This document shows positions 54,683 to 64,000 of a DNA stretch of 64,000 nt, one piece after another; position 1 is the stretch's first letter; each line of letters begins with the position of its first letter. A program made the translations under genes and the position numbers. The notes under the pieces are model-generated. The model was given only the letters and a program-made list of their open reading frames with translations, had not been told where the DNA came from and searched no databases. The stretch is from Bos javanicus (Eukaryota > Chordata > Mammalia > Artiodactyla > Bovidae): contig NC_083882.1 of NCBI RefSeq assembly GCF_032452875.1, positions 61,395,614-61,459,613 of the forward strand, given 5' to 3'.

Positions 54683-54952
54683 GCTGCTGCTGCTAAGTCG
54701 CTTCAGTCGTGTCCAACTCTGTGCGACCCCATGGACGGCAGCCCACCAGGCTCCCTCGTCCTTGGGATTCTCCATGCAAAACACTGGAGTGGGTTACCAT
54801 TTCCTTCTCCAATGCATGAAAGTGAAAAGTGTGAAGTTGCTCAGTCGTGTCTGACTCTTAGCGACCCCGTGGACTGCAGCCAACCAGGCTCCTCCGTCCA
54901 TGGCATTTTCCAGGCAAGAGTACTAGAGTGGAGTGCCATTGCCTTCTCCATA
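54683..54952 (-). mobile_element. Bov-A2 SINE
   Basis: Minus BovA dimer with (CTG)4 tail, linker gcatgaaagtgaaaagtgtg and end attgccttctcc. TSD ctaacaacct (54673-54682) and ctaacagcct (54953-54962), one mismatch. Confidence 0.95.
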
Positions 54953-54962
54953 CTAACAGCCT

Positions 54963-55400
54963 AAGTGAGTCATATTTAACCTACTTTGAATGCATCTATT
55001 TTTGTACGTTAAAGAGTGTAAGCCTCTCAGAGCAAGGGCCACAACACTTTTACTCATTATCATAGTCTCAGAGTCTGACTCACCAAATACTTATTCACTG
55101 ACCCACTGGGATTCATTTCTTTGGGAATATGCATGTTCCTGTATGTTCTCCTAAATTTTCTAATTCTTACAGTGTTTTCACAAGATCACATCACACACAG
55201 GAACAAACTCTCCCTTTTTTATATAAGAAAAGAAATACATTTTCACTTTCCAAAATTTTGGAAGGACACAAAGAAAATTTAAAAAACCATAGACAATCCT
55301 ACTAGTTGGAGACAGTCTTCACATTCTGCATAAACTTTTTTGGTCCTACCACTATGTTGGGATCACAATTTGACTTTTTACATTAAACAATCTCATGAGA
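54963..55400. other. Unassigned DNA
   Basis: No gene or repeat recognised. It may include the degraded start of the L1 that follows. Confidence 0.4.
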
Positions 55401-55560
55401 CAATTTTTTTTCCAACGGAGGATTATGTCCCACTAGCAGGTCATGAAAAGAATTTAGTGACCAACATTTTAAAAATGAAATACATAATGAGACACTACTT
55501 CACACCCATTTGGATAACTATTATGTCAAAAAAAAGCATTAGCAAGAATGTGGAGAAACT

Positions 55561-55957
55561 AGGGGGACTTCCCTGGGGGTCCAGGGATTAAGACTCTGCC
55601 TTCCAATGCTACGGGTGCAGGTTTGATCTCTGGTCAGGGAGCTAAGATTCCACATGCCTTGAGGCCAAATAACCAAAACATCATAAAACAGAAACAGTAT
55701 TTTAACAAATTCAATGTGCTCAGTTGTGTCCAACTCTTTGCAATCCTATGGACTGTAGCCTACCAGGCTCCTCTGTCCATGGGATTCTCCAGGCAAGAAC
55801 ACTGGAGTGGATTACCATTTCCTCCTCCAGAGGATCTTTCTGACCCAAGGATTGAACCCACATTTCCCGTGTTTCTTTCATTGGCAGGCAGATTCTTTAC
55901 CACTGAGCCACCTTGGAAACACAACAGATTCAATAAAGACTTTAAAATGATAATAAT
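55561..55957 (+). mobile_element. CHR-type SINE nested in L1, itself interrupted
   Basis: Head gggacttccctgggggtcca, B-box region aggtttgatctctgg, A-rich tail split by a Bov-tA. The 14-bp TSD aatgtggagaaact (55547-55560) and aacgtggagaaact (55958-55971) encloses CHR plus Bov-tA. Confidence 0.93.
55710..55924 (-). mobile_element. Bov-tA SINE nested in CHR tail
   Basis: Complete minus copy between attcaat words of the CHR tail (about 55708 and 55928). Third layer of the nest: Bov-tA in CHR in L1. Confidence 0.92.
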
Positions 55958-56170
55958 AACGTGGAGAAACTGGAACTCTTGAGCATGGCTGATGGGAATA
56001 TAAAATGGTGTAACCACCATGGAAATGGTAAGGCAATTCCTCAAAATATTAAATATAGCATGATCCAGTAATCCCACTTTCGGCTGTATACCTCAAAGAA
56101 ATGAAAGCAGGGACTTGAACGGGCATTTATACACTCATGTTCACGGCAGCATTATTCAAAATAGCCAAAA

Positions 56171-56376
56171 CGGAAGTCACTCAGTTGTGTCCGACTCTTT
56201 GCGACCCCATGCATTGTAGCTTACCAGGTTCCTCTGTCCATGGGATTTTCCAGGCAAGAATACTGGAGTGGGTTACCATTTCCTTCTACAGAGGATGTTC
56301 CCAACCCAGGGATGGAACCCGGGTCTCCCACATTGCAGGCAGACACTTTACTGTCTGAGCCACCAAGGAAGCCCAT
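56171..56376 (-). mobile_element. Bov-tA SINE nested in L1
   Basis: Complete minus copy. Exact 12-bp TSD aaatagccaaaa at 56159-56170 and 56377-56388, made of L1 sequence. Confidence 0.96.
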
Positions 56377-56880
56377 AAATAGCCAAAAGATGGAATCAAC
56401 CCAAATGTCCTTTGACAGATGGAGAAATAAAGAAAATGTGGCATATATGTACAATGGAATATTATTCAGCCTTAGAAAGGAAAAACTTTTGATACATACA
56501 ACACCACACATAAAATTTGAAGATGCTCAGTGAAATAAGCCAGTCACAGAATGAGAGTACTGTATATGCACAAGTAGGTGCATTTCACTTATATTTACGA
56601 TCCCTCCTGTACAAGGTACCTAGAATGGTCAAATCCATGGAGGGAGACAGAATGTAGAATGGTAGCTGCCAGATCTGGGAGAAGGGGGAAAGGGTATTAA
56701 TGGTTAATAGATACAGGGTTCAATCGAGGAAGATGAAAATGTTCCAAGGATGAGTAGTAGTGAGGACTGTACAACAGTGTGAAGGCACTGAATGCTGCTA
56801 AACGGTACAACTAAAAGTGGCTAAAATGGTAAACGGTGTGCTATGTATATTACCACAATTTAAACTATGAAATCAAATAA

Positions 56881-57477
56881 AGTAAAAAATACAAAAGTAC
56901 GTCTTATATACAAACGATAAGCAGGTTCTATGAACTTTTATTTTCAAGTAAAAGTGTGTGTATATTTAATTTTGGTATAAACAGATGTTTTTATTGTGAG
57001 TTGTGGTCAAAAATGTTTAACACCACTGTTCCCCAAAATTATTTTTAATAACTACAGGACATCCTATCAAGGATATACTGCAATTTTTAAATCAGTTTCT
57101 GCTCTGAGACATTCAAGTCATTTCCTTCCTCCCTCCCTCCCTCCCTCTCTCTGTCCTTCCCTTATTCTTTTTTTTGCTTATTCTCTGTGAACATTCTTAA
57201 ACACACCTCTGTGTATGCATCTCTATTTCACCTCATTATGCAATTATTTTTTCAGTTGTTTCTGGCATCATTTTTGTACCCCATAATCCAACTTCTAACC
57301 ATAAACATAAAACGCCTCCTGCCAAAGCTCTCACCCCGCTACAGGAATTTCCTTAGTCTACTTCGTTTTCACAAGCCACCATTCAAAGCTCTCAAAAGAA
57401 AACTTCAAGGGCAAGGGAGGTGGGCAAATCCCTTCCTCCACAGGCAGTAGAGTCCCTTCCACATTGCCAGTGGCACT
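56881..57477. other. Unassigned DNA with pyrimidine tract
   Basis: No gene or named repeat. A (CCTT)/(CCCT)-rich pyrimidine tract occupies 57121-57162. Confidence 0.45.
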
Positions 57478-57485
57478 GTGACACA

Positions 57486-58045
57486 CAGCTTCTAAGATGC
57501 TCCCAATGATCCTGCTTCCTGGCATTCATGCCCATGTGTCACCTTTTCCCTCTCAGGTAAGGGAATGGCCTGGGCCTAGTGATGTGCTTCATAACAGTAT
57601 GGTAAACTGACAGGCTGTTCCTTCTGAGATTGGATCACCAAAAGGCCCTGGCTTCCATCCTGCTCTCTCACTTGCTCCCTCTCATTCAAACCAAGCTGTG
57701 AGCTACCCTCTGGAGAGGGCCACATGGCAAGGAAAGGAGGAAGGCCACAGGCCAACAGTTAGCAAGAAACAACAAGAAACTGAGACTCTCAGTCCAACAG
57801 CTTGCAAGGAACTGAACCCTATCAACAACCACTAAAGTGATCTTGGAAGTGGATTCTACCCAAGTCCATTCTGGTAATGAGAACACAGCTCTGGACAACA
57901 CTGTGATTATACAGTCTATAAACCCTTAGCCAGAAGACCCAACTAAGCTGTACCTCGATCCTCACCTAAAGAAACTATAAAAGATGTCTATTCTTTAAGC
58001 AACTAAATTCTGTGATGTTTTTACACAGCTATAGATAACCACTAC
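57486..58045 (+). mobile_element. MLT1-like solo LTR (ERVL-MaLR)
   Basis: Order: gatgctcccaatgatcctgc, gccacatggcaaggaaagg, gcaaggaactgaaccctatc, gcaactaaattctgtgatg, acagctatagataacc. Old and degraded, with no viral genes attached. Confidence 0.7.
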
Positions 58046-58419
58046 AGCGGCAAGGTTACAATCTCAGATTGCCGAGCCTAATACAAATAAAGGCATTTGC
58101 CATTCCAGTATTTTCAATTCAAATCATTGCCACCACCCACTGGTGAAAGTGTCTCCAGTGACTAGTACCAGAAGCAAAGATACTGGGATGAAAAAATGAT
58201 CATGGTTCTTGAAAAAACAGGCTGCGAGATAATTAGGACAAGAAACTTTATCACTGGAAGATAATTCCTTTTCTTAACCACATCAGGTATCTTGTGTGTG
58301 TGTTTTTGGATGAGCGAACTATTATTTTGTCTGTGCAACATTTACTCCACCTTCTTCTGCAAAACCGCACGTTAAATTTTCCTGTAAAACTCAGCTCTGT
58401 TTCATTGTTAATTTAAGTG

Positions 58420-58812
58420 GTGCAGGTGGGACCCACCCTACCCGCTGCCTGCCTTGGAGTGTATGACTAGGCCAAGCCAATCAGAGTGTTTCATCTTCCT
58501 TCCCACAATGACTGGTTTTAGGAAGGCCATGTAAATCAAGCTGAGATCATTAGACTGTCTGGATTGACTATCCAGCTGAAAGTGTCAGCAGTCATCACAA
58601 GGGGACAGTCTGTTTACAGATGAAATCAACACCTAAAGATCTAGCCAAGAAATAGAGATGGATTCCTATCATAACGCCTGGGCATCCAGATCAAGCCATG
58701 CCTGATGTCATTATCCCCACAGACTTCTAAGTTACATGAGTCAACAGTTTTCTGTTTTTGCTTGAGTTATTTTGAATAGATTTCTGTTACATGTACTCCA
58801 AAGAGTCTTAAT
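58420..58812 (+). mobile_element. Probable old LTR-like repeat
   Basis: Pattern ggccaagccaatcagagtgt, acaatgactggttttaggaa, cagatcaagccatgcctgat and the end tttctgttacatgtactcca, agagtcttaatgaatacc resembles an old mammalian LTR. Subfamily not identified. Confidence 0.45.
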
Positions 58813-59215
58813 GAATACCTTCCACCTGCTTTGCTGCTCCAACATGAAAAAACAAATTAAAAAAACACTGTATAATTTGACCAAGAATGTTGTTGAAACA
58901 AATTGACCTTTTCCTGATTATTAAAAGCAGCAATAGCCCTGGGCTGTAAGTTACTGGTAAACTTGATTCTAGAAAGGCCATTCTCTCATATTTAAGATGG
59001 ACAGATAATGGAATCCAGAATTTGAGTTGTTTTGTTTAAGACTTGAACTTTTTCCCATATTTCTGTTCTCTACTATGAAAGAAATGACATAAATATACCT
59101 CATTAATGCCTTCCTTTCTTCCTCAAATATTTGATTAAACATAGCAATAAATGTTGAATGACATAAGAAAGCCCCAACAGACTATATTTAGCCTAACGTC
59201 CTTTTACAGTGAACT
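58813..59215. other. Unassigned DNA
   Basis: No gene or repeat recognised. Confidence 0.4.
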
Positions 59216-59227
59216 GTATTTGGATAA

Positions 59228-59486
59228 CGGAGAAGGCAATGGCATCCCGCTCCAGTACTCTTGCCTGGAAAATCCTATGGATGGAGGAGCCTGGAAGGCT
59301 GCAGTCCATGGGGTCGCTGAGGGTCAGACACGACTGAGCGACTTCACTTTCACGCATTGGAGAAGGAAATGGCAACCCACTCCAGTGTTCTTGCCTGGAG
59401 AATCCCAGGGACGGGGGAGCCTGGTGGGCTGCCGTCTATGGGATCACACAGAGTCGGACACGACTGAAGTGACTTGGCAGCAGCAG
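59228..59486 (+). mobile_element. Bov-A2 SINE
   Basis: Plus BovA dimer starting cggagaaggcaatggcatcc, linker cactttcacgcattggag, tail cttggcagcagcag. Exact TSD tatttggataa at 59217-59227 and 59487-59497. Confidence 0.97.
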
Positions 59487-59852
59487 TATTTGGATAAAAT
59501 TTACAAAACAAGTTTTATCCATTTAAAGTGCACAATTTTGTGGAATTTTTGTATGTATACATATTTGTGATGATGAAATATGGCCACAGTCACACCAAAC
59601 ATTTCCATCACAACCCACCCCCTTGAATATTTCTCATACCTTTGCAGTCTTCCCTTCTCTCTGTGCCCAGTGTAAGCAACTGATGATCTTTTTGTCAAAT
59701 TAGATTAGTTTGTGTTTTCTAGAATTTTATACAAATGGAACCAAACTACATACTATTTGGGGTCTGGCTTCTTTCATTCAGTATAACATTTTGAGATTTA
59801 TCCATAATATTGCATGATTCATTCCTTTTTTGACGTTGAGTAGTATTCCAAT

Positions 59853-59982
59853 CAGAGAAGGCAATGGCACCCCACTCCAGTACTCTTGCCTGGAAAATCC
59901 CATGGACGGAGGAGCCTGGAGGGCTGCAGTCCATGGGGTTGCTAAGAGTCAGACATGACTGAAGCGACTTAGCAGTAGCAGC
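59853..59982 (+). mobile_element. BovA monomer with (CAG)n tail, nested in L1
   Basis: Begins cagagaaggcaatggcaccc and ends cttagcagtagcagc. TSD agtattccaat (59842-59852) and agtatttcaat (59983-59993), one mismatch. Confidence 0.95.
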
Positions 59983-60382
59983 AGTATTTCAATGCATGGC
60001 TATATCAAAACTGTTTATTCATTTACCTGTGGATGGATGTATGGGCGGCTTCCTGGGTTTTGTTATTGTTAATAAAGCTTCTATAAATGCTTGTGTACAA
60101 ATCTTTATTTGAACACATATTTTCATTTGTTTGCATAAATATGTAGGAGCAGAAGGCTAGGTTATATGGTACATGTGGGTTAGCTTTTTAAGTAACTGCC
60201 AAAAGTTTTCCAAAGAGACTGTACTATTTTATATTAATTCTGCAGTGTATAAGAATTCTATTTCTTGCTCTATACTTCAAACTCTCAGTATTAGAAATTT
60301 TAGTCACTCTACACAGTGTGTTGTGGTATCGCTGTGTGGTTTTAGTCCATATGTTCATCATGATTAATGATGGTGAATATCT

Positions 60383-61470
60383 TTCTGTATGGAAAAGGTC
60401 AGTTTTCATTCCAATCCCAAAGAAAGGCAATGCCAAAGAGTGCTCAAACTACCACACAATTGCCCTCATCTCACATGCTAGTAAAGTGATGCTTAAAATT
60501 CTCCAAGTCAGGCTTCAGCAATATGTGAACCGTGAACTTCCACATGTTCAAGCTAGTTTTAGAAAAGGCAGAGGAACCAGAGATCAAACTGCCAACATCC
60601 GCTGGATCATCGAAAAAGCAAGAGAGTTCCAGAAAAACATCTATTTCTGCTTTATTGACTATGCCAAAGCCTTTGATCACAATAAACTGTGGAAAATTTG
60701 GAGAGATGGGAGTATCAGACCACCTGACCTGCCTCTTGAGAAATCTGTATGCAGGTCAGGAAGCAACAGTTAGAACTGGACATGGAACTACAGACTGGTT
60801 CCAAATAGGAAAAGGAGTACGTCAAGGCTGTATATTATAACCCTGCTTATTTAACTTATGTGCAGAGTACATCATGAGAAATGCTGGGCTGGAGGAAGCA
60901 CAAGCTGGAATCAAGACTGCTGGGATAAATATCAATAACCTCAGATATGCAGATGACACCACCCTTATGGCAGAAAGTGAAGAACTAAAGAGCCTCTTAA
61001 TGAAAGAGGAGAGTGAAAAGTTGGCTTGAAGCTCAACATTCAGAAAACGAAGATCATGGCATCCAGTCCCACCACTTCATGGCAGATAGATGGGGAAACA
61101 GTGGAAACAGTGGCTGACTTTATTTTTCTGGGCTCCAAAATCACTGCAGATGGTGACTGCACCCATGAAATTAAAAGACGCTTACTCCTTGGAAGGAAAG
61201 TTATAACCAACCTAGACAGCACATTAAAAAGCAGAGACACTACTTTGCCAACAAAGTTCCATCTAGTCAAGGCTATGGTTTTTCCAGTGGTCATGTATGG
61301 ATGGGAGAGTTGGACTATAAAGAAAGTTGAATGCCGAAGAATTGATGCTTTTGAACTGTGGTGATGGAGAAGACTCTTGAGAGCCCTTTGGACTGCAAGG
61401 AGATCCAACCAGTCCATCCTAAAGGAGATCAGTCCTGGGTGTTCATTGGAAGGATTGATGTTGAAGCTGA
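60383..61470 (+). pseudogene. BovB reverse transcriptase remnant
   Basis: Frames 60383-60773 and 61026-61364 carry RT fingers (FRKGRGTRDQTANIRW), the palm, YADD (codons 60946-60957) and part of the C-terminal region. Damage is independent of the other copies. It comprises a 9-base in-frame loss near 60675 that removes CVD from the AKAFDCVDHNK motif, indels near 60700 and 60980-61020, a TAA at 60838-60840 inside the RQGCILSPCL block, and a TGA at 61362-61364. The endonuclease domain is missing. Non-functional. Confidence 0.92.
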
Positions 61471-61722
61471 AACTCCAATACTTTGGCCACCTGATTCGAA
61501 CAGCTGACTCATTGGTAAAGACCCTGATGCTGGGAAAGATTGAGGGCAGGAGGAGAAGGTGATGACAGAGGATGAGATGGTTTAATGGCATCACCGACTC
61601 AATGCACATGGGTTTGGTGGGCTCCAGGAGTTGGTGATGGACAGGGAGGCCTGGTGTGCTGTGGTTCATAGGGTCACAAAGAATCAGACACAACTGAGAG
61701 ACTGAAATGAACTGAACTGAAT
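60383..61722 (+). mobile_element. BovB LINE, 5'-truncated, about 1.34 kb
   Basis: Starts near gtatggaaaaggtcagtttt and ends gaaatgaactgaactgaatg. It is the longest BovB here. The flanking L1 reads through logically (gaatatctttctgtatg, then gccacttgtatatatcc), but no clear TSD is visible. Confidence 0.95.
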
Positions 61723-62642
61723 GGCCACTTGTATATATCCTTTATGAACAGTCAATTTAAACTTTTAACTATTTATTGGTTTATTTTTTATTATTATTGA
61801 GTTATAGGAGTATTTCAGATATTGTGAATAGAGATTTACATAATTGTGAGCTTCATATACTGAGAATATGTCCAGATTGTGGACTGCCTTTTTTATTTTT
61901 GTAATAGTGTTTTTTTTATCAAAGTTTTTACATTTGATACAGTTCAATTTGTCATTTTTCACCTTTTAGGCTCATGCTTTTTATGTGTCCCAAGAAATCT
62001 TTGCCTATCACAATATTTTAAGTTTTCTTCTAGAAGTTTTATAGAATTAGTTTTCCTATTTCAGTGTAATATCTATTTTGTATTTATTTTTGTATATGGA
62101 GTAAGTTATCAGTCAAGGTTTTCCACATGACATTTATTTGTCCAAGTACCAATGACTGAAATCTACTATTTCCCCTTTAAACTGCCTTGGCACTGTGTCA
62201 AACCTCATTTGACCATATACCTGTGAGTCTGTTTCCAGACTCTTTCTCTTCCATTGATTTACATGTCTATCTTTCATACCATAACACCATTATCACAGAG
62301 TTTTGGTTATTAAAAGATTTATAGTAAGTCTGAAAATTAGAAGATGTAAGTCCACCAACTTTTATTTTTTAATTTCTTTCAGCTATTCTAGATCTTTTTT
62401 CACTTTCAAAAAAATATTAGAATCAAACTTGTTTATTTCCAAAAATCATAAGTCCGCTGGTAGACTAAGTTTGCAGGTACAGATCAATCTAGGGAGGACT
62501 GAAGAGTCTACAAACATAGCCTATCTTACTTGTTTAAGTCTTCTTTAATCCTTTCAGAAATATTGTTTATCAGTGAAAAGATACTCAGATCTTCTGTTAC
62601 TAATATATTTACCCTTTGCAGTTTGTGGTTCTGATACTGTTG

Positions 62643-62858
62643 TGTGTGTGTGTGTGCTCAGTTACGTCTGACTCTTTGCGACTTTATGGCCTATAGCCCG
62701 CCAGGCTCTTCTGCGTATGGGATTCTCTAGGCAAGATCATCGGAGTGGGTTACTATTTCCCTTCAGGGGATCATCCTGACCCAGGGATCAAACCTAAGTC
62801 TCCTGTGTCTCCTGAATCGGCAGGCAAATTCTTTATCACCGTGTTACCTGGATAACTA
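62643..62858 (-). mobile_element. Bov-tA SINE nested in L1
   Basis: Minus copy starting with (GT)n at the tail side, then gctcagttacgtctgactc, the variant ctcctgtgtctcctgaatc and head complement tcaccgtgttacctgg. More diverged than most copies here. Confidence 0.9.
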
Positions 62859-63649
62859 CTGTACTGCTCTGGTACTACTGTATTTTAACATTTTAAAAAT
62901 TCATTTTCAATTTATGTTGAGTACATAAACAGTCGCTTTTTTATATACTAGCTTTTTATTCTGTAACCTTGTTAAATTTACTTATTACTTCTTAATTTTT
63001 AGAAATTGCTTAGAATTTTGTTGTTTTGGAGATCCCTTGCAATTTTCTAAATTAACCATCATGTCACATGCAAAAAAGAGAAAATTTTACTTTTTCCTTT
63101 ACAATCTTCATTCTTTCTATTTCTTTTTTTTGTGCTTTATTATGCTGTTTAGGGCCTCCAAAAATTGGTGACTAGAACTATGAGTCCAAGAAACCTTACA
63201 TTTTCCTGATCTTAGTTTGAAAGCATTCGACGCTTACCATAAACTCTGATGCTAACTGTAGGTTGTGACCATGTATAAGATGATGGGTTCCTTTCTACTC
63301 CTAACTGCTGAGTTTTTGTGAATGAATGTTGAAATTATTCAAAAGCTTTTCCTGTATATATTTGAAAAGACAAAATTCAAATTAATGTATGTGTGAGAAG
63401 GATGACGGGACAGTAACAGCGGTGAAAGCACATAGGCAAACACGAATCACTGTCATAGGTGGTTTTCTGTGTGGTGTGGGTCAATGGATGTTCACTGAAT
63501 TATTCATAAATGGATAAATAACATAATACTAATAAGGGATATGCAGAAACTCATGATACCAGTATGTCATGAACCAAGGACTTTGATACATTTAACTCTG
63601 TCCATCTAGAAACAAAGCCTTACAGAGTCTTCGTCGAGATCCTATGGGC

Positions 63650-63862
63650 TTCCTAGGTGGCTCAAGTGGTAAAGAATCTTCCTGCCAATACAGGTGACTC
63701 AAGAGACGCAGGTTCGATCCCTGGGTCAGGAAGATCCCCTGGAGGAAGAATCAGCAACCCACTCCAGTATTCTCGCCTGGAGAATCCCATGAACAGAGGA
63801 GCCTGGTCCGCTACAGTCCATGGGGTTGCAAAGAGTCAGACACCACAGAGCAACTAACACTT
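63650..63862 (+). mobile_element. Bov-tA SINE
   Basis: Head gggcttcctaggtggctcaa, a longer head variant with gactcaagagacgcagg, B-box ggttcgatccc, body and tail gacaccacagagcaactaac. A T run follows at about 63866-63878. No gene is seen from there to the window end. Confidence 0.93.
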
Positions 63863-64000
63863 ACCTTTTTTTTTTTTTCCCCAAACAAATGGTTAATAAA
63901 GAGAAAACTCCCTAAATAATGCTGTCATTTTGAATGAGGAGGATAAAAACACAAAACCAGACGTGTGGATTGTGTCTCTGTTCACAATACATACAGGCTG

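Larger units (their letters stand above)
55410..56880 (+). mobile_element. Old L1 3' end with three nested SINEs
   Basis: ORF2 and 3' UTR order: gacactacttcacacccatt, (insert), tgggaatataaaatggtgta, cggcagcattattcaaaata, (insert), cccaaatgtcctttgacaga, atgtacaatggaatattatt, aatggtaaacggtgtgctat. Inserts lie at 55561-55957 and 56171-56376. The coding part is degraded. Confidence 0.9.
59498..63400 (-). mobile_element. Old L1, minus strand, with three insertions
   Basis: Reverse-complement L1 from the 3' UTR side (cacaattttgtggaattttt, ctggcttctttcattcagta, cacagtgtgttgtggtatcg) into ORF2 (gagttttggttattaaaaga, gatgtaagtccaccaacttt, ctgtaaccttgttaaattta). Interrupted at 59853-59982, 60383-61722 and 62643-62858. 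ORF2 is too decayed to give open frames. Confidence 0.85.

Noticed and set aside
57486..58045. LTR considered as part of an intact endogenous retrovirus
   Set aside because: No gag, pol or env frames lie beside it; it is an old solo LTR-like fragment.
1..64000. A previously undescribed multi-gene system
   Set aside because: No gene cluster of any kind is present. Everything strongly supported is mobile-element debris, simple repeats or unassigned non-coding DNA.

Overview
The window is nuclear DNA of a bovid ruminant (cattle, sheep, goat or a relative; the sequence does not separate them). The evidence is the repeat set. There are dozens of Bov-tA (tRNA-Glu head plus BovA unit) and Bov-A2 (BovA dimer) SINEs and several 5'-truncated BovB (RTE-clade) LINEs. 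Cetartiodactyl CHR-type tRNA-Glu SINEs and ruminant L1 tails occur as well. Older mammalian repeats (MIR, L2-like LINE ends, MER5-type hAT elements, MLT1-like LTRs, old L1) lie underneath.

I find no protein-coding gene, tRNA or rRNA gene, and no CRISPR array. The longest open frames are translations of BovB, Bov-tA or Bov-A2. The few others (for example 22621-22980 and 38676-38984) are short, match nothing I recognise and are open on both strands. The window is therefore intergenic or deep intronic. The only protein-derived sequence is three dead BovB reverse-transcriptase remnants at 10992, 52938 (minus) and 60383.

Layout. 1-4.2 kb is repeat-poor with one old hAT element. 4.2-30.9 kb is densely populated, including two multimeric Bov-tA insertions (12.9 and 24.3 kb), a BovB at 11-12.2 kb, an inverted L1 at 10.4 kb and a possibly conserved non-coding block at 22.6-23.8 kb. 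31-34.7 kb is almost free of ruminant repeats and holds two more candidate conserved blocks. 34.7-41 kb has L1 3' ends, MIRs and Bov-tAs. 41-43.1 kb is repeat-poor. 43.1-54.9 kb has SINE-in-SINE nests, a 72-bp GT/GC/AC palindrome (47.6 kb), a polypurine tract (49.1 kb) and a minus-strand BovB inside an L2-like LINE with an exact 11-bp target-site duplication (TSD). 55.4-56.9 kb is an L1 carrying a CHR, itself carrying a Bov-tA, plus a second Bov-tA. 57.5-58.8 kb holds two old LTR-like repeats. 59.5-63.4 kb is a minus-strand old L1 split by a BovA, a BovB and a Bov-tA.

The functional relation visible is parasitic. Bov-tA and Bov-A2 copies end in the same sequence as the BovB 3' tail (ggggtcgcaaagagtcgg and beyond), as expected if BovB reverse transcriptase mobilised them. 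Most insertions are datable relative to each other from TSDs and nesting. Repeat names are from memory of the families; boundaries are by eye, usually within 5-20 bases, except where an exact TSD is given.
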